Origin: Candidatus Omnitrophota bacterium
GTDB lineage: Bacteria; Omnitrophota; Gorgyraeia; 1-14-0-20-64-10
Length of the DNA: 22,960 bases
Direction of reading: 5' to 3'
NCBI GenBank assembly: GCA_023248095.1
Contig: JAHFFF010000004.1
Coordinates: 1-22,960, forward strand
Below are positions 1-8,387 of this stretch, piece after piece. The first letter of the stretch is position 1; each line of letters starts with the position of its first letter. The notes under the pieces were generated by a model. That model was not told the DNA's origin. It saw only the letters and a program-made list of their open reading frames with translations, and did no database searches. A program made the position numbers and the translations under genes.

Positions 1-189
1 GAGCTACTGGAGCCGGGCCGGGAGGTGGCCGTTTACCGCTCGCCGGAGGAGGCCAGGGATCTGGTTCGACATTACCTCTCGCATCCCGGGGAAAGGGAAC
101 GGATGGCCAGGGCCGGACGCGAGCGGGTGCTCTCACAGCACACCTATCTTCATCGCATGCGCACCCTCCTCCAAGAAGTGGGGAATTAG
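1..189 (+). CDS. C-terminal end of a glycosyltransferase (partial, GT-B type)
   Basis: The window opens inside an open frame that runs from base 1 to a TAG at 187-189, giving the last 62 residues of a protein. The visible part reads like the tail of a group-1 glycosyltransferase of the CgeB-like kind. There is an E-P-G-R-E motif followed by a Y-R-S-P-E-E segment, where such enzymes have the end of the nucleotide-sugar site, then a helix with R-A-G-R-E-R-V-L and a final H-T-Y-x-H-R-M stretch. These features are typical of the C-terminal helices of GT4/CgeB-family enzymes. The catalytic parts lie upstream of the window, so donor and acceptor cannot be given. It sits one base before the next gene and is probably its operon partner. 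Confidence 0.7.
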   Translation, partial: ELLEPGREVAVYRSPEEARDLVRHYLSHPGERERMARAGRERVLSQHTYLHRMRTLLQEVGN

Positions 190-190
190 C

Positions 191-2284
191 GTGTGGGGTT
201 ACGGGATACGCCTCTTCGAGAATAAGAAGGCCCTTTTCCTTGCAGCCTTGGGAGTCCGTCTTCTGGCAGGAGGATGGCTGGGACACTTCTCCCACCCGGC
301 CACCTGGGAACCGGAGATCATCGCGAACAACCTTCTGGCAGGCAAGGGGATGCTCTACGACGAACAGTTGGGGATCCCTTATCGAGCCCTTCTGCTCCCA
401 GCCTATCCGCTGCTGTGTGCCTTGGTCTACCTGCTGACCCACCACAGCCAGATCCTCCTCCTCATCCTCCAATGCCTTTTCTCGGCGGCGACCTGTCTGC
501 AGCTCCTTGCCATCGGCCGTTTTGTTTTCCCTCGGCCGGCAGTCGCCTGGGGCGGAGCGTGGCTTATCGCTCTTCATCCGGGTCTGATCTATTACGCTAC
601 GCTACTCCATCCGTTGACCCTGGATCTTTTTTCCTACCTTTGGGTGCTGTGGGCCTGCTTGTCTCTTTTTGAGGAACCCACAGGTTCGAAGTCGGTCCAT
701 CTGGGCCTATCAGCCGGTTTGGCGCTGCTGTCTCGCGGAACCCTCCTGCCATTCCTGCCGCTGTCCCTGCTTTGGTTTCTTCTGAGGGCCGCCCGGGATC
801 GCTCGCTCAGGAAAGGGATGCGGATGGCCGCAATCGCTGTGACGGTAACATCCCTGATCGTCCTGCCCTGGCTGGTGCGCAACGCGTTTCTCTTCGGCCG
901 GTTTCCCGTTTTTATTACCTCCGCCGGCCAATCCTTTTGGCAGGGAAACAATCCCCTCTCCGTTGGGACGGCCCACCTGGCGGATGGTCGACAGATCATC
1001 GATCAACTCCCCCCCCATCTCAAGGAGGCCCTGGCGCAATCGGATGAAATCGGGCAGAATGATCTTTTTGAGAAGGAGGCCTGGGCGTTCATCCATCGCA
1101 ATCCCGGTGCAGCCTTCAAGCTCTTTTTTCGGAAATGGGTCGCCTTTTGGTGGTTTTCTCCAACGACCGGGATCTATTACCCCCCCGCGTACAGCCGGTG
1201 GTACCGAGTCTATCAGTTGGCTATCCTCTGTCTGGCATTCTTGGGATTCTGGTCGGTGCGTCGACGGTTATTTTCGCCTGCCGTGGCCCTGCCGGTAGCC
1301 TTCCTGCTCTCGGTGACCTGTTTTCAGAGCCTCTTCTACGTTGAGGGACGCCATCGGTGGGCAGTGGAACCGGTCCTGCTCCTCTTTACCGCCTGCGGCG
1401 CACTTTCTCTTGTGCCCGAGAGATCATCCAGGGATTCGGGCCGCGCTCACGAGAAGACCGCAAACAGCTACAGCTATCTTTGGAAAAAGGCCTTCCATCG
1501 GCCCCTTCGTGAAGAACTCCTCTCTTACCATCTGGATGAAATACAGGATTCCCTCGGTCTTCCGCCACAACAAGGGAGGATCCTGGACGCAGGCTGCGGC
1601 GATGGAATCGATCTGGCCAATCAAGCAAGGCGACCCGGCGTGAAGATCGTCGGTGCAGAGCTCAGTCAGGGGGGCAGCTGGGCCAGCTCTCAAAGGATCC
1701 TCCATCTACCGACGGCCCATGTGGTTCAATCCAATTTGTGCGCCCTGCCATTTTCCGATGCCACGTTCGATTTTGTCTATTCTTACGGCGTCCTTCACCA
1801 CATGGCCGTTCCCTCGAACGGCTTGAGGGAAATGGTCCGGGTGGCCAAGCCAGGCGCCTGGCTGGCAGTTTATCTCTACGAGGATTTCAAGGATCGCCCC
1901 CTCCTCTGGAGGATCCTGCTATGGCTGGGTAATCTGCCCCGATATCTCACCACGAGATTGCCCCGAGGCCTGCTCTACCTGCTCTGTCAACTGGCCTCCC
2001 CCCTCTTCTACCTTCTCTTCACCGTCACTTTTCGTCTATCGCGCCGATGGGGCCCGCTGGGTCGCTGGACCCACCGGCTGCCCTTTCGCCACGGCAGACA
2101 TCCTTTGGATCTGGCGGGGGATCTGTACGACCGTTTCGCCACACCGATCGAACAGCGGTATTCTCGGGAATCTGCGATGGCCCTCTTTCGAAAGGAGGGA
2201 TTGGAGCAGGTTCGAGTTGCCAATCGACGAGGTTGGATGGTTGCCGGGACGAAGCCTTCCGGGATCTCCCCATGCGGATCGTAA
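191..2284 (+). CDS. Fusion: GT39-like membrane glycosyltransferase + SAM methyltransferase
   Basis: A 697-residue protein with a GTG start one base after the previous stop. Residues about 10-410 are strongly hydrophobic, with roughly ten membrane segments, and resemble GT-C glycosyltransferases of the GT39/PMT type. The first outer loop carries a W-E-P-E motif (E40, E42), where the family has its acidic catalytic residues, followed by N-N-L-L-A-G-K-G. Such enzymes transfer a sugar from a polyprenyl-phosphate donor on the periplasmic side. Residues about 425-697 form a class I methyltransferase: motif I is D466-A-G-C-G-D-G472, followed by a D-F-V-Y-S-Y-G-V-L-H-H stretch. Two hydrophobic stretches at about 585-620 may contact the membrane. 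The frame is open throughout, with no sign of frameshift. Fusion of these two activities is uncommon in my knowledge. Substrates are unknown. The next gene overlaps by 13 bases. Confidence 0.8.
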   Translation: MWGYGIRLFENKKALFLAALGVRLLAGGWLGHFSHPATWEPEIIANNLLAGKGMLYDEQLGIPYRALLLPAYPLLCALVYLLTHHSQILLLILQCLFSAATCLQLLAIGRFVFPRPAVAWGGAWLIALHPGLIYYATLLHPLTLDLFSYLWVLWACLSLFEEPTGSKSVHLGLSAGLALLSRGTLLPFLPLSLLWFLLRAARDRSLRKGMRMAAIAVTVTSLIVLPWLVRNAFLFGRFPVFITSAGQSFWQGNNPLSVGTAHLADGRQIIDQLPPHLKEALAQSDEIGQNDLFEKEAWAFIHRNPGAAFKLFFRKWVAFWWFSPTTGIYYPPAYSRWYRVYQLAILCLAFLGFWSVRRRLFSPAVALPVAFLLSVTCFQSLFYVEGRHRWAVEPVLLLFTACGALSLVPERSSRDSGRAHEKTANSYSYLWKKAFHRPLREELLSYHLDEIQDSLGLPPQQGRILDAGCGDGIDLANQARRPGVKIVGAELSQGGSWASSQRILHLPTAHVVQSNLCALPFSDATFDFVYSYGVLHHMAVPSNGLREMVRVAKPGAWLAVYLYEDFKDRPLLWRILLWLGNLPRYLTTRLPRGLLYLLCQLASPLFYLLFTVTFRLSRRWGPLGRWTHRLPFRHGRHPLDLAGDLYDRFATPIEQRYSRESAMALFRKEGLEQVRVANRRGWMVAGTKPSGISPCGS

Positions 2285-3480
2285 GGATTGTGACGCGTCT
2301 GAACATCGGCGGTCCCTCCATTCATGTGACCCTTTTGTCTACTCAGCTGGATCCCACCCGATTCGACACCTGTCTCGTGGTCGGCAAGCCGGGAGAGAAA
2401 GAGGGGGACATGAGCGCTCAGGTCGCCGCCCGCGGTGTACGGATGATCCGACTGCGGCATCTGGTGCGATCCATTCATCCATGGCTGGATGGGGTGGCAT
2501 GGCTTCGGCTGATCGGCATTCTCTGGAAGGAGCGTCCGGACATCCTGCATACCCATATGGCGAAGGCCGGGGCCTTGGGCCGCTTAGCCGGTATTCTCTA
2601 CAACCGCTTAGGCCCCGGCCGCATCCCCCAGGAGAGGATGATCCTCATCCACACCTTTCATGGGCATGTGTTGGAGGGCTACTTCTCCCCAAGATGGTCA
2701 AATCGCCTTGCCACTGTCGAGCGCTGGCTGGCCCGCCGGACCGATTGCCTGATCGCAGTGAGCCCACGGATTCGGGATGAGCTCCTGAAGAAAGGGATCG
2801 GTCGCAAAGAATCCTGGAGGGTCATTCCGCTGGGGCTGGATCTTTCAAAACTGGTCAGGCTGTCTCTACCTAACGGCGCAGAGCCGTTGAGATGCGGCCT
2901 GGTAGGCCGACTGGTCCCGATCAAGAATCCCAGACTCTTTCTGCAGGCGCTCAGCCAGCTCAACCGGGAGGGCTTCTCTCCCGAGCTGCATGGGTTCATC
3001 GTGGGGGAGGGACCTTTACGGAAAGCCCTGGAGGTGGAAGTTCGCTCCGAGCGTTTGGAAGGCCATCTTCACTTCACCGGCTGGCAAGAAGACCAGGAGC
3101 GCTGTTACCGGGATCTTGACATCGTCTGTCTGACCTCCTTGAACGAGGGAACGCCTGCCTCCCTGATTGAAGCGATGGCCGCCGGCCGGGCGGTGGTGGC
3201 TACCGATGTCGGAGGCGTGCGTGATCTGCTGGACCCGGAAGGCTCCAATCCAACACCCATTCCAGAGGGAGGCTTTTGTATCACCCCGGTAGGGATCCTG
3301 TTCCACTCGGGAGACGCCCAAGGGCTGGCTGCCGCACTGCGGCATTTGGCTCGAAACCGTTCCGTGCGCCAAACCTTGGGGGAGGCAGCCCGGCGTCATG
3401 TCAGGGAACGGTTCAACCACGAGCGTCTACTTCGGGAGATCTCCAGTCTCTACGAAGAATGGGTGGGGTCGAGGAGGTAA
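2272..3480 (+). CDS. GT4 family glycosyltransferase
   Basis: A 402-residue cytoplasmic GT-B glycosyltransferase of family GT4. I chose the ATG at 2272, which overlaps the preceding gene by 13 bases, because it begins with M-R-I-V-R-I-V and the family's N-terminal T-R-L-N-I-G-G-P-S loop; the frame stays open further upstream but that part is only the shadow of the previous gene. The C-terminal domain has G-R-L-V-P-I-K-N, the G-E-G-P-L-R motif, and the retaining-enzyme E-x7-E motif (E292 and E300) that binds the nucleotide sugar, followed by D-V-G-G-V-R-D. There is no signal peptide. It presumably adds a hexose or similar sugar to the growing lipid-linked glycan. A C-terminal insertion around residues 325-340 (P-N-P-T-P-I-P-E-G-G) is slightly longer than usual. 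Donor and acceptor are not deducible. Confidence 0.9.
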   Translation: MRIVRIVTRLNIGGPSIHVTLLSTQLDPTRFDTCLVVGKPGEKEGDMSAQVAARGVRMIRLRHLVRSIHPWLDGVAWLRLIGILWKERPDILHTHMAKAGALGRLAGILYNRLGPGRIPQERMILIHTFHGHVLEGYFSPRWSNRLATVERWLARRTDCLIAVSPRIRDELLKKGIGRKESWRVIPLGLDLSKLVRLSLPNGAEPLRCGLVGRLVPIKNPRLFLQALSQLNREGFSPELHGFIVGEGPLRKALEVEVRSERLEGHLHFTGWQEDQERCYRDLDIVCLTSLNEGTPASLIEAMAAGRAVVATDVGGVRDLLDPEGSNPTPIPEGGFCITPVGILFHSGDAQGLAAALRHLARNRSVRQTLGEAARRHVRERFNHERLLREISSLYEEWVGSRR

Positions 3481-4307
3481 TGGGACTTCGGTTGCGGGCG
3501 CGACAGACGATCGGAGAAATCGCGTACCGAATGCGTCCCCACCCCCTTCCGTCCGGCTCCTTGTCCGTGCTGATGTACCATGCGATCACGCGGGAGGATC
3601 TGCGGGACCCAGAGCAGCAAAGCGTTTCCTTGCAGCAATTCTCAGATCAGATGGAAACCTTGCAGGGCATGGGCGTACGCTGGGTCTCTCTGGAAGAAGG
3701 CCTGCGTTCGTTAAAAGAGGGCCACGGGGTCGGAACCTTGGTATCGGTGGTCTTCGACGACGGATATGTGGGGGTTCACGACCTCGCCCTAGAGGTGCTG
3801 GTTCGATACCGGATCCCCGCGACCCTTTTTCTGGCTACAGAACAGATCGGCCGACCTGTCTTTCCGGACAGTTCTCCCCGATTGGGGCGCCCTCTCACCT
3901 GGTTGGAGGTGCAGGTCCTCATCCGGGAAACCGGCTGCGCGATTGGCAGCCACGGTCACAGTCACCGTCCATTGACCCGGCTTTCCTCCGAAAAAATCCG
4001 CGAGGAGCTGAAGGCCTCCAGGGCCGCCATTGAAAATCGGGTGAACCAGGCGTGTCGACTCTTCGCCTATCCTTACGGCGCAGCCGGAACCTTCGACACC
4101 AGGACTGAGGGCCTTTTGAGCGAGGGAGGCTTTACTATTGCCTGTACCGCTCTTTGGGGGCAGTGCAGGACAGGGGTCCATCCTCTTCGTCTACCCAGGA
4201 TGCGAGTCTCCTGGTGCGACACCTCCCACGAGCTGGAGAAATCCTTGGCGGGATGTTACGATTGGTATCGCCTCCTTCAACTCCTTCAACCCCGTCGCAC
4301 TCTTTAG
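3480..4307 (+). CDS. Polysaccharide deacetylase (NodB/CE4 family), cytoplasmic type
   Basis: A 275-residue NodB-homology protein. It starts at the ATG at 3480, whose A is the last base of the upstream stop (TAATG), with a GAGGAGG ribosome site inside the upstream gene; this fixes the start. Motif 1 is F92-D-D-G-Y (D93 the likely base, D94 a metal ligand), motif 2 is S-H158-G-H-S-H162 (metal-binding H-x3-H), and R-L-F-A-Y-P-Y-G fits motif 3. CE4 enzymes remove N- or O-acetyl groups from sugars. No signal peptide or membrane helix is seen, so it probably acts in the cytoplasm on a lipid-linked or nucleotide-linked sugar rather than on exported polymer. A 9-base tandem repeat (4272-4289) near the 3' end encodes a doubled L-L-Q. 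Confidence 0.9.
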   Translation: MGLRLRARQTIGEIAYRMRPHPLPSGSLSVLMYHAITREDLRDPEQQSVSLQQFSDQMETLQGMGVRWVSLEEGLRSLKEGHGVGTLVSVVFDDGYVGVHDLALEVLVRYRIPATLFLATEQIGRPVFPDSSPRLGRPLTWLEVQVLIRETGCAIGSHGHSHRPLTRLSSEKIREELKASRAAIENRVNQACRLFAYPYGAAGTFDTRTEGLLSEGGFTIACTALWGQCRTGVHPLRLPRMRVSWCDTSHELEKSLAGCYDWYRLLQLLQPRRTL

Positions 4308-4346
4308 TGGTATCATATTGACTCACAAAATGGTGACGATAAGAGG

Positions 4347-5336
4347 ATGAAAATACTGATTACTGGGGGTGCGGGGTTCATCGGTTCTCACCTTTCACAG
4401 GTGCTGGTGGATCAGGGCCATGAGGTGGTGGCCATCGATAATCTTTCCACGGGGCAGGTGAATAATCTGGCCGGCCTAAAAGGGAATCCGCGTTTCCAGT
4501 TGGTCATCGGTTCCATCCTTGACGAGCGCCTCGTCGATAAATTCGTCGAGCGGTGCGATGCGGTTTACCATCTGGCTGCCGCTGTCGGGGTGCAGCTCAT
4601 CGTGAACCATCCTCTCGAGTCGCTGACCACCAACATCAGAGGCAGCGAGATCGTTCTCGAAACGGCCAACCGCTACCAGAAGAAGGTACTCATTACCTCC
4701 ACCTCCGAGATTTACGGAAAGAACACCAACGCCCCGCTCAAAGAAGACGGCGATCGGATCCTGGGATCCCCGCTGAAAAGCCGTTGGTCCTATTCCACCT
4801 CCAAGGCGGTGGACGAAATCCTGGCTTACACTTACTGGAAGGAGAAGGGCCTACCCACGGTGATCGTTCGCCTCTTTAATACCGTCGGCCCACGCCAAAG
4901 CGGCGCATACGGCATGGTGATCCCGCGCTTCGTCCAGCAGACCCTGCAGGGAGAACCCCTGACCATTTATGGAGACGGTAAGCAAACGCGTTGCTTCCTG
5001 CACGTCCAGGATGCGGTACGGGGAATGGTTGACCTGATGATGCATCCCGAGGCAACGGGAGAGGCCTTCAATCTTGGCAGTCAGGAAGAGGTCACCATTG
5101 AGGCGGTCGCCAAGATGGTCATCCAACTGACCGGCAGCTCCTCCTCCTTAAAGTTCATCCCTTACGATCAAGCCTATGAGGAAGGCTTCGAAGACATGGC
5201 CAGGCGGGTACCGGACATCTCAAAGGCGAAGCGGGCCGTTGGGTTCGAACCGAGTATGAAGCTGATGGATATCCTGCATAGCGTCATAGATTATTATCGA
5301 AACAAGCCCAACGCCTTGGTCCAGAGGGCCCATTGA
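4347..5336 (+). CDS. NAD-dependent sugar-nucleotide epimerase/dehydratase (extended SDR)
   Basis: A 329-residue extended short-chain dehydrogenase acting on nucleotide sugars. The N-terminal Rossmann motif is T-G-G-A-G-F-I-G (G7, G10, G13), the catalytic pair is Y149-S-T-S-K153, and T-S-T-S-E-I-Y-G supplies the active-site Ser/Thr. The C-terminal G-D-G-K-Q-T-R and A-R-R-V-P-D-I-S-K segments resemble UDP-glucuronate decarboxylase, UDP-glucose 4-epimerase and related enzymes; I cannot separate these by eye. It probably supplies an activated sugar to the neighbouring transferases. It follows a 39-base gap, the largest in the window, with an A/G-rich AAGAGG touching the ATG. Its stop overlaps the TTG start of the next gene. 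Confidence 0.88.
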   Translation: MKILITGGAGFIGSHLSQVLVDQGHEVVAIDNLSTGQVNNLAGLKGNPRFQLVIGSILDERLVDKFVERCDAVYHLAAAVGVQLIVNHPLESLTTNIRGSEIVLETANRYQKKVLITSTSEIYGKNTNAPLKEDGDRILGSPLKSRWSYSTSKAVDEILAYTYWKEKGLPTVIVRLFNTVGPRQSGAYGMVIPRFVQQTLQGEPLTIYGDGKQTRCFLHVQDAVRGMVDLMMHPEATGEAFNLGSQEEVTIEAVAKMVIQLTGSSSSLKFIPYDQAYEEGFEDMARRVPDISKAKRAVGFEPSMKLMDILHSVIDYYRNKPNALVQRAH

Positions 5337-7138
5337 GCCTGCCGACCTGGTCGCCGCGGATTCTCCTCGCCGCGGTGGCGGGTTACATCTTCACCTATCT
5401 CACGATCCCTCTGATACGTCGCTTCGCCCTCGCCACCGGTTGCGTTGCGCATCCGGCTGAGGACCGCTGGGGACGACGGATTGTGCCCCGCCTGGGCGGT
5501 TTGTCCATCGCAGCCGGCTTGCTCGGGGCAACCCTCTGGAGCCTGCCCCATGACCACCGTCTGCTGGGATTATTGCTGGCAGGGCTCTGGATGGGGGGTG
5601 TTGGGCTGGTCGATGACTTCCGGAACCTCCATCCCATCTCCAAACTCATTGCGCAAATTGTCGCGGGATGCCTCGTCGTCCTGTGCGGGCTACAGGTGGA
5701 TCTTGAGCCCTTTTGGCTAGCTGTCCCTTTGACCATTGCCTGGCTGGTTCTTGTGATGAACGCCTTCAACCTCATGGATAACATGGATGGCCTATCGGCC
5801 GGAATCGGGGCGATCGCGGCCCTGTTTTCAACCTGGTATGCCCTTCAAGCGGATCAGGTATGGACGGCTCTCATCTTTGCCAGCATACTGGGAACGACGC
5901 TGGGATTCCTGCGCTACAACCTTCCTCCCGCGAAGATCTTCATGGGGGACACCGGCAGTCAGGTATTGGGCTTAAGCCTCGGCACACTGACCATGACTGC
6001 AACATGGCATCAGCCGGTTCGCCTGCTGGGCATCCTTTCACTTCCAACCCTTCTTTTGGCGGTACCCATCTTCGATACCCTCTTCGTTACCGTTCAGCGC
6101 CTGCTGCATCACCGCCATCCGTTCCAAGGGGGGACCGACCACTTATCGCACCGCCTCGGAATCCTTGGGCTCACCAGCCGTCAAGTGGTGTTTACCTTGT
6201 ATGGGCTAACCGCAGCCTTTGGAGCGCTTAGCCTCGTGATCGTCAACCAGGAGCCGTTGTCCGTTCTCGCCGTGTGGCTTCTGGCGATCGGCTTCCTACT
6301 GATGCTGGGCGCCCATCTCGCCAAGGTCAGGGTGTACACCGAGGTAGAACCGCCGCCAGCGGAAGCAAAGGTAACCTGGATCGAAACGATGCTGATGCAC
6401 AAGCGCCGGCTCGTAGAGGCGAGCATTGACTTTGTGCTCATCTGTGCCAGCTACGTCATGGCCCACGCCTTACGCTTTGAAGCCAACATTACCCCCGATC
6501 TAGAGAACCTCATCCTCCGTTCGCTGCCGTGGGTCATCGTCGTCAAGATCTGCTGTTTTTCCGCCTGTGGCTTATACCGGGGAATTTGGCGCTACATCAG
6601 CCTGACGGATCTGGTCAACATCATTCGGGCGGTCCTCTTCGGCTCGGTCCTTTCCGCCTTGGTGGTCCTGTATCTGTGGCGATTCGAAGGCTATTCCCGA
6701 GCCGTTTTTATCATCGATGGAACCCTCCTGTTCCTGATGGTGAGCGGTGCGCGCCTGATCGAACCCCTGCTCAACGAATGGGTAGGCCAATCAGGAGAGC
6801 GAGGCACTCAGGTCCTGATCGTTGGGGCAGGGGACACAGGAGAACTCCTTCTACAGCAGTTGAAACTCCAGCCGCAAACAAGGCACCGAGTGATGGGGTT
6901 CCTGGACGACGACCCCTCCATTCAGGGAAGGGCCATCCACGGGATTCCCATCCTGGGCACACGACGCGATCTGGGCCGAATCGTAAAGGCTTACGGAATA
7001 CGACTGATCTTTATCGCCATGGAACACCCCCCTGGGGATCTGATCCGGCAGGTGCAGGGGTACTGTGAGGAAAACGGACTGGAGTGGAGAGTCGTTCGCT
7101 CACTGGCCGCCCACGAGGCACCTCTTCCCGCTGAATGA
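5333..7138 (+). CDS. Fusion: WecA/MraY-type sugar-1-phosphate transferase + CapD-like N-terminal half
   Basis: A 601-residue membrane protein starting at a TTG (5333) that overlaps the upstream TGA as TTGA; no usable earlier start exists. Residues 1-330 are a polyprenyl-phosphate sugar-1-phosphate transferase with all family motifs: D94-D95, N143-A-F-N-L-M-D-N-M-D-G153, F203-M-G-D-T-G-S209 and a late D-H-L-S-H-R-L. WecA-type enzymes start O-antigen or other glycans by moving a HexNAc-1-phosphate from UDP onto undecaprenyl phosphate. Residues about 355-601 resemble the N-terminal part of CapD/WbpM-type nucleotide-sugar dehydratases: several membrane helices, then a CoA-binding-3-like Rossmann fold with G498-A-G-D-T-G503. 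The catalytic dehydratase domain that normally follows is absent, so the tail is more likely regulatory or structural. ATGA overlap with the next gene. Confidence 0.9.
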   Translation: MSLPTWSPRILLAAVAGYIFTYLTIPLIRRFALATGCVAHPAEDRWGRRIVPRLGGLSIAAGLLGATLWSLPHDHRLLGLLLAGLWMGGVGLVDDFRNLHPISKLIAQIVAGCLVVLCGLQVDLEPFWLAVPLTIAWLVLVMNAFNLMDNMDGLSAGIGAIAALFSTWYALQADQVWTALIFASILGTTLGFLRYNLPPAKIFMGDTGSQVLGLSLGTLTMTATWHQPVRLLGILSLPTLLLAVPIFDTLFVTVQRLLHHRHPFQGGTDHLSHRLGILGLTSRQVVFTLYGLTAAFGALSLVIVNQEPLSVLAVWLLAIGFLLMLGAHLAKVRVYTEVEPPPAEAKVTWIETMLMHKRRLVEASIDFVLICASYVMAHALRFEANITPDLENLILRSLPWVIVVKICCFSACGLYRGIWRYISLTDLVNIIRAVLFGSVLSALVVLYLWRFEGYSRAVFIIDGTLLFLMVSGARLIEPLLNEWVGQSGERGTQVLIVGAGDTGELLLQQLKLQPQTRHRVMGFLDDDPSIQGRAIHGIPILGTRRDLGRIVKAYGIRLIFIAMEHPPGDLIRQVQGYCEENGLEWRVVRSLAAHEAPLPAE

Positions 7139-8376
7139 TAACAGCCCACCAGCCCGAGCGGTTTCGTCGGGTGCTCCAATCCCTCTTAGTGGCTATGGTG
7201 TTCGTGATCCCCTTTTCCATTGCGGCCATTGAGATCCTATTCCCTCTCCTGTTGGTGGCTTGGTTGATCAGCGAGACGGGTCAGGCGACGGCATCCCAGC
7301 GCACTCTATTAAGAGTCACGGAAAAAGCGGTTCTATGGGCACTGGGCCTGTATGCAGGCACCTGCACCCTGTCGGTCTTCTACAGCGAGTTTTTCCTGCT
7401 CAGCCTGACGGGGCTCGTTGGAAAGACGTTCGAGTACACCCTCCTCTTCCTCATCGCCTTCCGTGCAATCCAACAGCCCTCCATGCCCGAGCGATGCTTA
7501 CAAGCTCTTCTTCTCGCCGCTTGGCTGGTCGTTCTCCACAGCCTTCTTCAGCAAGGAGCCATCGCGCGGGCGGTGTACAAATCCACCGTTCGTGACCCGA
7601 TCCTGGGTCGAACGTTGGAATACGTCCGCATGCAGGGACCCTACAAGAATCCCAACGATCTGGCGACTTACCTGATGGTGGTCGGATCGATCGCCCTCTC
7701 CGATATACTCCATCAATCCCGGATTGTCTGGAGTCGATATGCACTGGTGGCCTTAATGATCGGCTCGATGGTCTGGACTCAATCGCGGGCAGCGCTGCTG
7801 GGATTCTTCTGTGGAGCCCCCCTCTTCTTGGTGCTTTTCTGGAAAGATCGGAAACGTCGGTGGGGAATCCTGCTCCTCTTGGTCGCAGCCGTGATTTTCT
7901 TCTGTTACCTTGCCCGGCTGACCCTCCGGGAGGCCCTGACTCTGACCGACATCGGTTCCCTGGATCGAGCCACCATGTGGAAAACTGCATGGGCCATGAT
8001 TCAGACCAACCCCCTGTGGGGCCACGGGATCAACACCTTTATGGCCAACTATACCAAGTACGTCGGCGACTCGAGCCGGTGGCCGGCCTACGCCCACAAC
8101 TGCTATCTGCAAATCGTGGCAGAAACGGGGCTGGTGGGATTGGTGTCTTTTGTTGCCTTCCTGATTTTCCTTGGCTCCTGCATCTGCGAATCCCTGAAAA
8201 TCCGCAAGGACCCTCTTCTAGCCGGCCTGGCCGCCGGCCTGGTGGCCTTTCTCGTCCAGTCCACTTTTGACACGAATTTCTATGCCCTCCGGCAGGCAGC
8301 CCTGTTCTGGACACTGGCCGGAATCGCTTTCGGGTTGTGCGTACAAATCCTTCGCAACAACCCACAATCCATTTAA
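7135..8376 (+). CDS. O-antigen ligase / Wzy-like membrane protein
   Basis: A 413-residue integral membrane protein with about ten to twelve hydrophobic segments, starting at the ATG of an ATGA overlap with the previous gene. Segment N-P-L-W-G-H-G-I-N-T-F and a following loop ending in A-H321-N-C-Y-L-Q-I-V-A-E-T-G are typical of the Wzy_C (O-antigen ligase, WaaL/Wzy) family, where an equivalent outer-loop histidine is needed for ligation. The protein most likely joins undecaprenyl-linked glycan to lipid A core, or polymerises repeat units; ligases and polymerases cannot be told apart by motif alone. It lies directly after the initiating transferase, which suits either role. There is a short GC-rich direct repeat (about 8223-8244) encoding A-G-L-A-A-G-L in a late helix. 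Confidence 0.85.
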   Translation: MITAHQPERFRRVLQSLLVAMVFVIPFSIAAIEILFPLLLVAWLISETGQATASQRTLLRVTEKAVLWALGLYAGTCTLSVFYSEFFLLSLTGLVGKTFEYTLLFLIAFRAIQQPSMPERCLQALLLAAWLVVLHSLLQQGAIARAVYKSTVRDPILGRTLEYVRMQGPYKNPNDLATYLMVVGSIALSDILHQSRIVWSRYALVALMIGSMVWTQSRAALLGFFCGAPLFLVLFWKDRKRRWGILLLLVAAVIFFCYLARLTLREALTLTDIGSLDRATMWKTAWAMIQTNPLWGHGINTFMANYTKYVGDSSRWPAYAHNCYLQIVAETGLVGLVSFVAFLIFLGSCICESLKIRKDPLLAGLAAGLVAFLVQSTFDTNFYALRQAALFWTLAGIAFGLCVQILRNNPQSI

Positions 8377-8387
8377 CGGATTCAGCG

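Noticed and set aside
2272..2284. Both 13-base overlaps (2272-2284 and 17403-17415) make the upstream protein end in P-C-G-S
   Set aside because: This follows from reading the common start ATGCGGRTC of M-R-I/V proteins in another frame and is not evidence of homology.
4308..4346. Possible promoter in the 39-base gap before the epimerase gene (TTGACT at 4318-4323, TATCAT at 4311-4316)
   Set aside because: The TTGACT has no acceptable -10 box at 16-18 bases, and TATCAT has no -35 partner, so the match is not better than chance.
8221..8250. GC-rich direct repeat in the O-antigen-ligase-like gene
   Set aside because: It encodes an ordinary A-G-L repeat in a membrane helix and shows no element-like structure.
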